NCBI GenBank assembly: GCA_036675035.1
Contig: JAKFFO010000166.1
Coordinates: 1-19,715, forward strand
DNA length: 19,715 nucleotides
Direction of reading: 5' to 3'
From: MESE01 sp036675035
GTDB lineage: Bacteria > Pseudomonadota > Gammaproteobacteria > Burkholderiales > Burkholderiaceae_D
Positions 1 to 7,112 of the stretch are shown in pieces. The translations under genes were made by a program, and so were the position numbers. Below the pieces are notes generated by a model. The model saw only the letters and a list, made by a program, of their open reading frames with translations. It did no database searches and had not been told where the DNA came from. Numbering within the stretch: the stretch's first letter is position 1; every line of letters starts with the position of its first letter.

Positions 1-270
1 GAACGGCACGTCCATCGTGTTCTGTGAGCCCAGTAAACCTAAGCTGCCGCCGCGCGCCACTTGGCCGCCGGCGTATGGTTTCTGGAGGTCTCCCGCAGCA
101 TCGCCGGTAACCGTAATGACAGGCAGAGTTGCTTCAGGCGGCGCAGTTTGTGCTGTCACGGCACCGCTGAGGAGAAGGAGGCTGACGCCGGTCAGTTGGC
201 GGAACAGAGGTACGGCAACTTGATGCTCATCCTGTGTGGCCGAAGAAGCGATGGGGAGATTGTTCGACAT
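1..270 (-). CDS. TonB-dependent siderophore receptor, N-terminal part (cut by window edge)
   Basis: Only the first 90 codons are visible, reading leftwards from an ATG at 270; the gene runs off the window. The protein would be an outer-membrane, TonB-energised importer, probably of a ferric siderophore. Residues about 26-40 form a hydrophobic stretch ending in Ala-Val-Thr-Ala, which fits a signal peptide. Residues 49-56 (LPVITVTG) look like a TonB box. Residues 66-90 contain YAGGQVARGG and LGLLGSQNTMDVPF, the usual opening of the plug domain in FhuA/FpvA-type receptors. The N-region ahead of the hydrophobic segment is long and partly acidic, and no strong ribosome binding site precedes the ATG, so the exact start is less certain than the family. 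Substrate cannot be told from this part. The Fur-type promoter upstream supports an iron-uptake role. Confidence 0.88.
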   Translation of the reverse strand, partial: MSNNLPIASSATQDEHQVAVPLFRQLTGVSLLLLSGAVTAQTAPPEATLPVITVTGDAAGDLQKPYAGGQVARGGSLGLLGSQNTMDVPF

Positions 271-356
271 TGTAGATTCGTGAGTAGGTGAAAGAATTGG
301 TTCGTAGCGAAGCGGGCCGGGTAAGCGCCTTTTGCCCGAAGCCTTATTGGATGAAA

Positions 357-385
357 ATAATAATGAGAATCACTCTTATTTGCAA
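357..385 (-). promoter_or_regulatory. Sigma70-like promoter of the siderophore receptor
   Basis: On the minus strand there is a -35 TTGCAA (385-380), a 17-base spacer and a -10 TATTAT (362-357). It points at the receptor start at 270 and would give a leader of roughly 80 nt. It is inferred from consensus match alone, but the overlap with a Fur-like box strengthens it. Confidence 0.65.
359..377. promoter_or_regulatory. Fur box candidate
   Basis: Read on the plus strand the site is AATAAT GAGAAT C ACTCTT, close to the Fur model of repeated GATAAT hexamers (5/6, 5/6, then a weaker inverted half). It fills the spacer and part of the -10 of the receptor promoter, which is the normal position for iron-dependent repression. 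Binding is inferred. Confidence 0.65.
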
Positions 386-643
386 GAAGATTATTGGAAA
401 AACCAGGTAATTTGGCTGGATACCGCAATATGTACGCAGATTTTTGGCAGTGAGCCGCCGTGATTTTTGATGGAGGCTGGTTGGTTTAAGCCGAGGTCGA
501 TAGGTCAGACTCGCTGGCTTGTTGCTGCCGGTGGTTTGCTTCAGCGCTGGAACAAGTCTGCGTTATACAGCCAGTGTTTCGGGCTGATTTTGGTAGCAGT
601 TGAATAGCATTCCGCGCTCGGGAGTATCTCGCTGCCCCAACGG
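386..643. other. Gene-free spacer between receptor promoter and terminator
   Basis: No reading frame here has a believable start, ribosome binding site or family resemblance. Short open frames cross it on both strands but look like chance. I saw no tRNA fold. It may hold the upstream part of an untranslated transcript ending at the terminator at 644-678, but no promoter stands out. Confidence 0.4.
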
Positions 644-678
644 AAAAAGCCTAGTCTCAAATGAAGACTAGGCTTTTT
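644..678. terminator. Bidirectional intrinsic terminator downstream of gyrB
   Basis: A perfect 14-bp stem pairs AAAAAGCCTAGTCT (644-657) with AGACTAGGCTTTTT (665-678) around a 7-nt loop. Both strands end in five Ts, so it can stop transcription either way. Its likely job is to end the gyrB transcript, whose stop codon lies about 150 bases away at 832, and to insulate it from the iron-regulated receptor. Confidence 0.85.
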
Positions 679-831
679 GCGTAATGCGCCAATTCGTATC
701 GCTGTTCGTACTGACTTTGTCAGTTCAGTGGCAGCACTGTGGTGCGAGTCGTATTTATTTTTGCGCGCTGCGATTGCGACCATGGGGCAGTAGCCGCACC
801 GGTTTTGACTGACTACGGAACTGTCCGTTTG

Positions 832-3330
832 TTAAACGTCGATATTCCCCGCCTGCAGCGCATTCAGCTCGATGAACGCCCTGCGCGGCTCCACGTCGTC
901 GCCCATCAGCGTCGTGAAAATCTGGTCCGCTGCAATGGCGTCTTCGATCTGCACTTTGAGCAGGCGGCGTACGGTCGGGTCCATCGTGGTTTCCCACAGC
1001 TGCGACGGGTTCATTTCCCCAAGACCTTTATAGCGCTGCTTGGATACGCCGCGTTCGGCTTCTTCGCGCAGCCACGCCATCGCTTCGTGGAAGTCGCGGA
1101 TCGCGATTTCCTTGGTCTTCTCGCCTTGGCCGCGACGCACCATCGCACCTTCGCCGATCAAGCCCTTGAAGGTCGCGGCGGCGTTGGCCAGTACGGCATA
1201 GTCGGGGCCGGCGACGAAGTCGGCGTCGATCACGCTGACCTTGACGTTGCCGTGGTACATGCGCTGGATGCGCAGCATGTGTTTGGCTGACAGCTCGTCG
1301 GACTTGACGATGACCTGCACCGCCGGATCATTGATGGCCGTCATCATCGTTTGTGCCGATTGTTCCGCGTCGGTGACGGTATCGAGGTTGAGCGTGACGC
1401 CGGTCATGATCGCCGATAGCGCGGCATCGTCCACCGCACGCGTAAGGCGCATGATGATCGCGTTGGCGGTGTTGTACTGACGAACCAGTTCGGACAATGC
1501 ATCGCCGGTGATCGGCGCTGCGTTTTCGGACGGAATCAGTGCGGCATCGTTGAGCGCGATCTGCATCATGTAGGCGGCTTCTTCGATGTCGTCCTTCAGG
1601 TAGCGCTCGTCACGCCCGTGCTTGACCTTGTACAGCGGCGGCTGCGCGATATAGATATGGCCGCGCTCGACCAGCAGCGGCATCTGGCGGTACAGCAGCG
1701 TCAGCAACAGCGTGCGGATGTGTGCGCCGTCAACGTCGGCGTCGGTCATGATGATGATGCGGTGATAACGCAGCTTGTCGATGTTGAACTCGTCGGCGCC
1801 GATACTGGTGCCGAGCGTTGCGATCAGCGTGGTGATCTGCTCGCTCGAGAGCATTTTTTCGAAGCGCGCCTTTTCGACGTTGAGCACCTTGCCGCGCAGC
1901 GGCAGTATCGCCTGGAACTTTCGGTCACGGCCCTGCTTGGCGGAACCGCCCGCGGAGTCTCCTTCGACGATATACAGTTCGCACAGCGCCGGGTCTTTTT
2001 CCTGGCAATCGGCCAGCTTGGCGGACAGGCCGAGCCCATCCATGATGCCTTTGCGCCGCGTCAGCTCACGCGCCTTGCGGGCAGCTTCGCGCGCACGCGC
2101 GGCTTCGACGATCTTGCCGCAAATGATCTTGGCGTCGTTGGGACGCTCGGCCAGATAATCGGTCAGCGTCTTGGCGACGATTTCCTCGACCGGGCCGCGC
2201 ACCTCGCTCGATACCAGTTTGTCCTTGGTCTGCGAACTGAACTTAGGTTCCGGCACCTTGACCGACAGCACGCAGGTCAAGCCCTCGCGCATGTCGTCGC
2301 CGGCCACTTCGACCTTGGCTTTCTTCGCGAATTCGTGTTCTTCGATGTACTTGTTGATCACGCGCGTCATTGCGGCGCGCAAGCCGGTCAGGTGGGTACC
2401 GCCGTCGCGCTGCGGTATGTTATTGGTGAAGCACAGCACTTGCTCGTTGTATGCATCGTTCCACTGCATCGAGACATCGACGGTGATGTTGGTGCCATGC
2501 TCCGACATTTTTTCGCCGGTCGCCTGGAAGATGGTCGGATGCAGCACGCTCTTGGTCTTGTTGATGTATTCAACGAATCCGCTGGTGCCGCCTTCGAACG
2601 CGAAATCCTCTTCCTTGCCGGTACGCTGGTCGGTCAGCTTGATATGTACGCCGTTGTTCAAGAACGATAGTTCGCGAATGCGCTTGGCCAGGATGTCGTA
2701 ATGGAATTCGACATTGGTGAAGATTTCTTCGTCGGCCCAAAAATGCACTTCGGTACCGCGTTTGTCGGTGTCGCCGGTGACCTTGATCGGCGACACGACC
2801 ATGCCGTCGATGGTTTCAAGTTCGCGGTTCTGCGGAATGCCGCGCGCGAATTCCATGTAGTGCTGCTTGCCGTCGCGGCGAATCGTCAGCTTGAGCATCT
2901 TCGACAAACCGTTCACGCAGGATACGCCGACACCATGCAGACCGCCCGAGACCTTGTATGAATTCTGGTCGAATTTGCCGCCGGCGTGCAGTTCGGTCAT
3001 CACGATTTCGGCTGCGCTGCGCTTCGGGTCGTGCTTGTCGTCCCACTTGATGCCGGTCGGAATGCCGCGGCCGTTGTCGACGACCGAAATCGAATTATCG
3101 GAATGGATCGTGACGTGGATCTCGGTACAGTGGCCAGCCAGCGATTCATCGATCGAGTTGTCGAGCACTTCGAACACGCAATGATGCAAACCGGTGCCGT
3201 CCGACGTATCGCCGATGTACATTCCGGGACGCTTGCGCACCGCTTCCAGGCCTTCGAGGATCTGGATCGAGGAAGCGCCGTACTGGTTGGATTGCGACGG
3301 ATTGGTATTGTCAATGGGGATTGCGGACAT
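832..3330 (-). CDS. gyrB: DNA gyrase subunit B
   Basis: ATP-hydrolysing subunit of DNA gyrase (A2B2), which introduces negative supercoils ahead of replication forks. The 832-residue product is close to E. coli GyrB (804). The GHKL ATPase domain shows EVLDNSIDE (54-62), DNGRGIP (85-91) and GGLHGVGVSCVN (129-140). The transducer has QRDGGTH (307-313) and the QTK loop (367-369). The TOPRIM domain carries EGDSAGG (456-462) and DADVDG (530-535) for metal binding, followed by the roughly 170-residue insert typical of Gram-negative GyrB. The C-terminal part has QRYKGLGEMN, which contacts GyrA. The ATG at 3330 follows an AGAAGG ribosome binding site at good spacing. It lies downstream of dnaN in the same direction, with no recF between, as I recall for many Burkholderiales. 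The dnaN terminator at 3441-3481 suggests gyrB also has its own promoter. Confidence 0.99.
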   Translation of the reverse strand: MSAIPIDNTNPSQSNQYGASSIQILEGLEAVRKRPGMYIGDTSDGTGLHHCVFEVLDNSIDESLAGHCTEIHVTIHSDNSISVVDNGRGIPTGIKWDDKHDPKRSAAEIVMTELHAGGKFDQNSYKVSGGLHGVGVSCVNGLSKMLKLTIRRDGKQHYMEFARGIPQNRELETIDGMVVSPIKVTGDTDKRGTEVHFWADEEIFTNVEFHYDILAKRIRELSFLNNGVHIKLTDQRTGKEEDFAFEGGTSGFVEYINKTKSVLHPTIFQATGEKMSEHGTNITVDVSMQWNDAYNEQVLCFTNNIPQRDGGTHLTGLRAAMTRVINKYIEEHEFAKKAKVEVAGDDMREGLTCVLSVKVPEPKFSSQTKDKLVSSEVRGPVEEIVAKTLTDYLAERPNDAKIICGKIVEAARAREAARKARELTRRKGIMDGLGLSAKLADCQEKDPALCELYIVEGDSAGGSAKQGRDRKFQAILPLRGKVLNVEKARFEKMLSSEQITTLIATLGTSIGADEFNIDKLRYHRIIIMTDADVDGAHIRTLLLTLLYRQMPLLVERGHIYIAQPPLYKVKHGRDERYLKDDIEEAAYMMQIALNDAALIPSENAAPITGDALSELVRQYNTANAIIMRLTRAVDDAALSAIMTGVTLNLDTVTDAEQSAQTMMTAINDPAVQVIVKSDELSAKHMLRIQRMYHGNVKVSVIDADFVAGPDYAVLANAAATFKGLIGEGAMVRRGQGEKTKEIAIRDFHEAMAWLREEAERGVSKQRYKGLGEMNPSQLWETTMDPTVRRLLKVQIEDAIAADQIFTTLMGDDVEPRRAFIELNALQAGNIDV

Positions 3331-3381
3331 GGCTACCTTCTTTAAAAACGGTTACGACTTCTCAAGCTGAATTTTTTGCTC

Positions 3382-3418
3382 TTCAGATTTCCGTCCCCTG
3401 CAGGGGGACGGTACTGAA
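3382..3418. repeat. GC-rich inverted repeat in the gyrB leader/promoter region
   Basis: An 8-bp perfect stem, CCGTCCCC (3391-3398) with GGGGACGG (3404-3411), encloses TGCAG. A second arm, TTCAG (3382-3386) with CTGAA (3414-3418), extends it imperfectly. It sits between the dnaN terminator and the gyrB start, and there is no T-run after it, so it is not an obvious terminator. The string GGGGACGGTAC recurs near the dnaA start (about 6231). It could be a small dispersed palindromic repeat or a gyrB leader hairpin. Confidence 0.5.
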
Positions 3419-3440
3419 ATGACAAAAAACAGGATTTCTA

Positions 3441-3481
3441 AAAAGTGGCAAAGGGGCCCACTTGGCCCCCTTGCGCACTTT
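3441..3481 (-). terminator. Intrinsic terminator of dnaN
   Basis: On the minus strand a long stem (AAAGTG..CAAGGGG with the matching CCCCTTTGCCACTTT arm, one small internal mismatch) ends in a run of Ts. It starts about 15 bases after the dnaN stop codon. This would separate the dnaN and gyrB transcripts at least partly. Confidence 0.75.
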
Positions 3482-3495
3482 GTTCATTTACCAAA

Positions 3496-4602
3496 TCAAA
3501 TGCGCATCGGCATCACGACATACTTGAAATCCGCATTGTCGGGTACCGTGATCAACGCCGATGAATTGGCGTCGCCCAATGCGATGTTGACGCTATCGCA
3601 CTTCAGGTTATTCAAAACATCCAGTAAATACGTCACATTGAAACCGATGTCGACGCTATCGCCGCCGTAATCGATTTCCATTTCTTCGACGGCTTCTTCC
3701 TGGTCGGCATTGGTGGAGCTGATCTTCATGCTGCCGGGACTGACGATGCAGCGCACGCCTTTGAACTTGTCGGACGTCATGATCGCGGCGCGCTGCAGCG
3801 AGCGCAGCAACTGGTCGCGTCCGATCGTGAAGTTGTTCTTGTATCCCTTGGGTACTACGCGGGTGTAGTCCGGGAACTTGCCTTCGACCAGCTTGGAAAT
3901 CAGTTCGATATCGGCGAAGGTCAGCTTGACCTGGTTGTTGGCAACTTCAAGCTGGACTGGCTCATCGTTTTCTTCGAGCAGGCGCTGCAGTTCCAGGATG
4001 GTCTTGCGCGGAATGATGACTTCCTGTCGCGGGAAGTCCTGATCGGTTTCAACCTGGCAGAATGCCAGACGATGACCATCGGTGGCGACCGCGATCACGT
4101 TCTTGCCATCGACCACCAGCAGCAAGCCATTCAGGTAATAACGGATGTCTTGCTGTGCCATCGCGAAGTGCACCATATTGAACAGGTGCTTCAGCGTTTT
4201 CTGTGGCAACGTGACCTTGGCATTGTAGTGCTCGGCCTGGGCCACCGTCGGGAATTCTTCGGCCGACAGGGTTTGCAATGCGAAACGCGATTTGCCGGAT
4301 TGCACCGTCATCCGCTTGTTGGTCAGCGACAGGGCAACGTCGTCGCCTTCAGGCAATGCGCGCAGGATGTCGAGCAGTTTGCGCGCCGCGACCGTCGTGG
4401 CGGCTACGTCGCCGCCGCTGCCGACCTTGGCATGGGTAGTGATCTGCACTTCGATGTCGGTCGACAGAAAGGATACTTTTTCGCCGTCCTTGCGAATGAG
4501 GATATTGGCCAGAATCGGCAACGTGTGCCGACGCTCGACAATACCGCTCACAATTTGCAGTGGCCGGAGAAGCGTATCTCTATGGGTTTTCACCAATTGC
4601 AT
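3496..4602 (-). CDS. dnaN: DNA polymerase III beta subunit (sliding clamp)
   Basis: The ring-shaped processivity clamp that tethers DNA polymerase III and repair enzymes to DNA. At 368 residues it matches the family (E. coli 366). The N-terminus MQLVKTHRDTLLRPL and the block VERRHTLPILANIL (about 22-35) are typical, as is the C-terminal end VVMPMRI, which belongs to the clamp's peptide-binding surface. Three clamp folds of roughly 120 residues each fit the length. The ATG at 4602 is preceded by AAGGAA with about 7 bases of spacing. It is transcribed in the same direction as dnaA, 208 bases downstream, with a DnaA box, a hairpin and a short well-initiated ORF in the gap. A strong terminator follows. 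Confidence 0.99.
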   Translation of the reverse strand: MQLVKTHRDTLLRPLQIVSGIVERRHTLPILANILIRKDGEKVSFLSTDIEVQITTHAKVGSGGDVAATTVAARKLLDILRALPEGDDVALSLTNKRMTVQSGKSRFALQTLSAEEFPTVAQAEHYNAKVTLPQKTLKHLFNMVHFAMAQQDIRYYLNGLLLVVDGKNVIAVATDGHRLAFCQVETDQDFPRQEVIIPRKTILELQRLLEENDEPVQLEVANNQVKLTFADIELISKLVEGKFPDYTRVVPKGYKNNFTIGRDQLLRSLQRAAIMTSDKFKGVRCIVSPGSMKISSTNADQEEAVEEMEIDYGGDSVDIGFNVTYLLDVLNNLKCDSVNIALGDANSSALITVPDNADFKYVVMPMRI

Positions 4603-4618
4603 GGTTAGTTCCTTGGTT

Positions 4619-4690
4619 TTAATAAGTTAACAAATGCCATTTTATGTCAGCCCGCAACAGAAAAATGCCAAAGTGACTATCTTTTTCCAT
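4619..4690 (-). CDS. Possible 23-residue leader peptide upstream of dnaN
   Basis: On the minus strand an ATG at 4690 follows AAAGGAGGT with 8 bases between the GGAGGT and the ATG. This is one of the best Shine-Dalgarno sequences in the window and better than that of dnaN itself. The frame runs 23 codons (begins MEKDSHFGIF, ends WHLLTY) to a TAA at 4619-4621, leaving 16 bases before the dnaN ATG at 4602. I do not recognise the peptide. It has one short hydrophobic patch (GIFLL) and no signal peptide. It could be a leader peptide that couples or attenuates dnaN translation, a small functional protein, or chance. The context (hairpin just upstream, dnaN just downstream) makes a regulatory uORF the most interesting option. 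Confidence 0.45.
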   Translation of the reverse strand: MEKDSHFGIFLLRADIKWHLLTY

Positions 4691-4710
4691 CAATCAAGAC
4701 CTCCTTTAGG

Positions 4711-4750
4711 GCGCTGCCCGATTCACCTGATTCCGCGGATTCGGCAGCGC
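4711..4750. repeat. Hairpin in the dnaA-dnaN spacer
   Basis: GCGCTGCC (4711-4718) pairs with GGCAGCGC (4743-4750), and a CCGCGG core (4733-4738) lies inside the loop. On the minus strand it is followed by CCTAAAGGAGGT rather than a T-run. It is therefore not a classic terminator: it ends only a few bases before the strong ribosome binding site of the small ORF at 4619-4690. Confidence 0.55.
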
Positions 4751-4780
4751 TTTCAGTCGCCTTCAATCGTTCGCCAAAAG

Positions 4781-4789
4781 TTATCCACA
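4781..4789 (+). promoter_or_regulatory. DnaA box in dnaA-dnaN spacer
   Basis: A perfect TTATCCACA, the consensus high-affinity DnaA box. It lies about 20 bases beyond the dnaA stop codon and upstream of dnaN. It may be part of the origin or a DnaA control site for dnaN. I found no second perfect box beside it. Confidence 0.8.
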
Positions 4790-4810
4790 GCCGCGTAGGC
4801 AGCAGCATGA

Positions 4811-6208
4811 TTAACCTTTTAACGTTTGCTCCAGCACATGCAACTCGTGATTGCATTCCGGATTTTTGGCGCGATCCGCACCTATCTTACGTACTGCGTG
4901 CAATACCGTCGTGTGATCCCGTCCGCCAAAAAGCTCGCCGATTTCGGGCAAACTCTTTTGCGTCAACTCTTTCGCCAGATACATCGCAATCTGCCGCGGC
5001 CGCGCAATATTGGCCGGCCGCTTTTTTGAATACATGTCGGCGACCTTGATATTGAAGAAATCAGCGACGGTTTTTTGAATATTTTCTACCGAGATCTGCC
5101 GATTCTGGACCGACAGCAAATCCTTCAGCGCATCTTTTACCACGTCGATCGTGATGTCTTTGCCATGAAAACGCGAATACGCAAGGATCTTGCGCAGCGC
5201 GCCTTCGAGCTCGCGCACGTTCGAACGCAGGTGTTTGGCGACGAAAAAGGCGACGTCGTCGGACAGCGATGCACCTTCCTGCAGTGCTTTTTTCAGCAAA
5301 ATCGCGACCCGCATTTCCAGCTCCGGCGGCTCGACCGCAACCGTCAATCCGGAATCGAAACGGGAAATCAGCCGGTCATCCATCCCGGTGATTTCTTTCG
5401 GATAGGTATCGCTGGTGATGATGATTTGTTTCTTTGCCGCAATCAATGCTTCGAACGCATAAAAGAATTCTTCCTGAGTCCGGCTCTTGCCGCCGAAGAA
5501 CTGGATATCGTCGATTAGCAACATATCAAGCGAATGATAATAGCGCTTGAAGTCGTCAAAACCCTTACGTTGGTAAGCAGTCACTACGTCGCGAACATAC
5601 TGTTCCGCATGGATGTAGCGAATCTTTACATTCGGATTATCCGCCAGGACCTGATTGCCGATCGCATGGATCAGATGGGTTTTGCCAAGCCCGACACCGC
5701 CATACAGGAACAGCGGGTTATATGAAACGCCGGGGTTGTTGGCCACCTGGATTGCCGCCGCGCGCGCCAACTGGTTGGCCTTGCCGGTAACGAAACTATC
5801 GAAAGTCAAGGCGACATTGATACGGCTCTGGTCACGACGCGGCGTTGCATCAATTGCAATTTCCGGCATCCGATCCAGCGCTTGCGCGCCATTCGCAGCG
5901 CCGACGGTTTCGTGTTCCGGCTGACTGGCTGCGACTGGCATGCCAGTGGACGGTTTCTTGCTATTGGTGCGCGGGTCCAGCACGAACTGGACATCGACCG
6001 GCGCTTCCCAGAACTGGGATGCAAGAGTAGTGATGCGACTGGCAAATTGCGTCTTGACCCAATCCAGCTTGAAACGATTCGGCGCGGCAATTCGCAGCCG
6101 GCCTTCTTCGTAGTCCAGCGGGGCCAGCGGCTTGATCCACGCGCTGAACTGCTGAGGCGTCAATTCTTGTTCCAACTGCGCGGAACAGGTCTGCCAAAAA
6201 TTTTCCAT
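4811..6208 (-). CDS. dnaA: Chromosomal replication initiator protein DnaA
   Basis: The AAA+ ATPase that binds DnaA boxes, melts the origin and recruits the DnaB helicase; it also acts as a transcription regulator. The 465 residues match the family. Domain I (1 to about 85) begins MENFWQTCSAQLEQ, and a variable linker follows to about 130. Domain III carries Walker A GGVGLGKTH (170-178) and Walker B LLIDDIQFF (230-238). Domain IV has the DNA-binding helix-turn-helix with the signature GGRDHTTVLHAVRKI (428-442). The ATG at 6208 fits the family N-terminus although its ribosome binding site is weak. It is divergent from rpmH. The probable promoter overlaps a perfect DnaA box at 6322-6330, so autoregulation is likely. 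A second box lies just past its stop codon. Confidence 0.99.
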   Translation of the reverse strand: MENFWQTCSAQLEQELTPQQFSAWIKPLAPLDYEEGRLRIAAPNRFKLDWVKTQFASRITTLASQFWEAPVDVQFVLDPRTNSKKPSTGMPVAASQPEHETVGAANGAQALDRMPEIAIDATPRRDQSRINVALTFDSFVTGKANQLARAAAIQVANNPGVSYNPLFLYGGVGLGKTHLIHAIGNQVLADNPNVKIRYIHAEQYVRDVVTAYQRKGFDDFKRYYHSLDMLLIDDIQFFGGKSRTQEEFFYAFEALIAAKKQIIITSDTYPKEITGMDDRLISRFDSGLTVAVEPPELEMRVAILLKKALQEGASLSDDVAFFVAKHLRSNVRELEGALRKILAYSRFHGKDITIDVVKDALKDLLSVQNRQISVENIQKTVADFFNIKVADMYSKKRPANIARPRQIAMYLAKELTQKSLPEIGELFGGRDHTTVLHAVRKIGADRAKNPECNHELHVLEQTLKG

Positions 6209-6299
6209 GAATCTCTAATTGAAAGAATGCGGGGACGGTACCGGCTTGTTCCTGATTCGACTGTTTTTGATGCAGAAGGGGGCACTGCGCATTCCCGCT

Positions 6300-6328
6300 A
6301 TTCTACTCCGGACAGGGCAAGTTATCCA
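6300..6328 (-). promoter_or_regulatory. Probable dnaA promoter overlapped by a DnaA box
   Basis: On the minus strand: -35 TGGATA (6328-6323, 4/6 match), a 17-base spacer and -10 TAGAAT (6305-6300, 5/6). Predicted transcript start is near 6293, leaving a leader of about 85 nt. The -35 lies entirely inside the DnaA box at 6322-6330, the expected layout for DnaA repressing its own gene. The promoter is a consensus-based inference. Confidence 0.5.
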
Positions 6329-6330
6329 CA
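6322..6330 (+). promoter_or_regulatory. DnaA box in dnaA-rpmH spacer
   Basis: A perfect TTATCCACA, oriented as the box at 4781-4789. It overlaps the probable dnaA -35 and lies about 65 bases upstream of the rpmH -35. A weaker TTATCC-containing site is seen near 6519 but is not a good match. Confidence 0.85.
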
Positions 6331-6393
6331 GGCTGGCCGCTTATTTTATGCCGGGACGTTGCGATGGCGGCCTTGTCAAAACACGCTAAGTGA

Positions 6394-6423
6394 TTGACAA
6401 ACAAGCGGAAAATACTGTCTAAT
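6394..6423 (+). promoter_or_regulatory. Promoter of the rpmH operon
   Basis: A perfect -35 TTGACA (6394-6399), an 18-base spacer and -10 TCTAAT (6418-6423). It would give an rpmH leader of about 135 nt. It is the best -35 match I saw and fits a highly expressed ribosomal operon. Confidence 0.7.
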
Positions 6424-6567
6424 CACGGGTTCACCGCTCGCTGCGTTGGCATGTCGTGTCGTGGTCAGCCCGGCGCGAACATGGTTCGACGGCGCCAAAC
6501 AAGCGGGCAAGCGTGTGATTATCCGATTTTTTCCTGCTGCATTTTCTGCTGATTAGCGAGACCAATA

Positions 6568-6702
6568 ATGAAACGTACTTACCAACCTTCCGTCGTTCGC
6601 CGCAAGCGCACTCATGGTTTCCGCGCTCGCATGGCAACACGCGGCGGCCGCGCTGTGCTCAATGCCCGTCGCGCCAAGGGCCGCAAGCGCCTTGCCGCTT
6701 AA
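6568..6702 (+). CDS. rpmH: 50S ribosomal protein L34
   Basis: A small, very basic component of the large ribosomal subunit. The 44 residues begin MKRTYQPSVVRRKRTHGFRA and end RRAKGRKRLAA, matching the whole L34 family in length and sequence. It is the first gene of the conserved rpmH-rnpA-yidD-yidC cluster and is divergent from dnaA. The ribosome binding site is weak (GCGAG about 6 bases upstream). Expression would come from the TTGACA promoter at 6394-6423. Confidence 0.98.
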   Translation: MKRTYQPSVVRRKRTHGFRARMATRGGRAVLNARRAKGRKRLAA

Positions 6703-6728
6703 GCCCGGTTTACACTATTTGTGCTGGT

Positions 6729-7112
6729 GTGACCGGCGATCGTTCACTGGATTATGCGCGCGATCGGCGAATCGTTAAAACGGATGAATTTTCATCCGTT
6801 TTTCGTTTGCGGCCGACATATCGAACTGCTCATTTCGTGCTGTTTACGCGAACCAATGAATTGCCACATGCGCGCCTGGGCGTCGTGGCGGCCAAGCGAT
6901 TCGCGCCGCGCGCGGTGACGCGCAACACCATCAAACGCGCTGCTCGCGAATTGTTCCGGCAAACCGCATTGCCACCGATCGACTGCATCGTGCGCCTGTC
7001 GAAGCCGGTCAATACCAAAAGCGGGCCGGCCACGTCGACCGTACTGAAAGCGCAATTGCGAGCGGAACTGATGCAATTATTCGCATCCCAACGTTTGCCG
7101 GAGGCCAAATGA
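6729..7112 (+). CDS. rnpA: Ribonuclease P protein component
   Basis: The basic protein that joins the RNase P RNA to trim tRNA 5' ends. The family signature RNTIKRAARELFR lies at about residues 65-77, and ARLGVVAAKRF at 48-58 is also typical. The start is a GTG at 6729 giving 127 residues (E. coli 119). No in-frame ATG lies near and no good ribosome binding site is visible, so the exact start is uncertain and the first dozen residues may not be translated. It lies 26 bases after rpmH. Its TGA stop overlaps the ATG of yidD (ATGA), which points to translational coupling. Confidence 0.95.
   Translation: MTGDRSLDYARDRRIVKTDEFSSVFRLRPTYRTAHFVLFTRTNELPHARLGVVAAKRFAPRAVTRNTIKRAARELFRQTALPPIDCIVRLSKPVNTKSGPATSTVLKAQLRAELMQLFASQRLPEAK

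Larger units (their letters stand above)
6209..6567. other. Divergent dnaA/rpmH spacer, candidate oriC region
   Basis: This 359-base spacer separates minus-strand dnaA-dnaN-gyrB from plus-strand rpmH-rnpA-yidD-yidC-mnmE, so genes on both sides read away from it. In many bacteria oriC lies beside dnaA. Only one perfect DnaA box is seen, which is few for an origin, so the functional origin may also use the dnaA-dnaN spacer or weaker boxes. A T-rich patch (ATCCGATTTTTTCC, around 6520) lies in the rpmH leader. I saw no convincing tandem AT-rich 13-mers. Confidence 0.4.

Noticed and set aside
1618..2670. 350-codon plus-strand open frame opposite gyrB
   Set aside because: It lies wholly antisense to gyrB, whose identity is certain, and its protein is a low-complexity string rich in His, Gln, Arg and Val as expected for a shadow frame in GC-rich DNA.
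3331..3495. Possible missing or decayed recF between dnaN and gyrB
   Set aside because: The gap is only 165 bases and is filled by a terminator and a palindrome. There is no trace of recF, and I recall this gene order as common in Burkholderiales.
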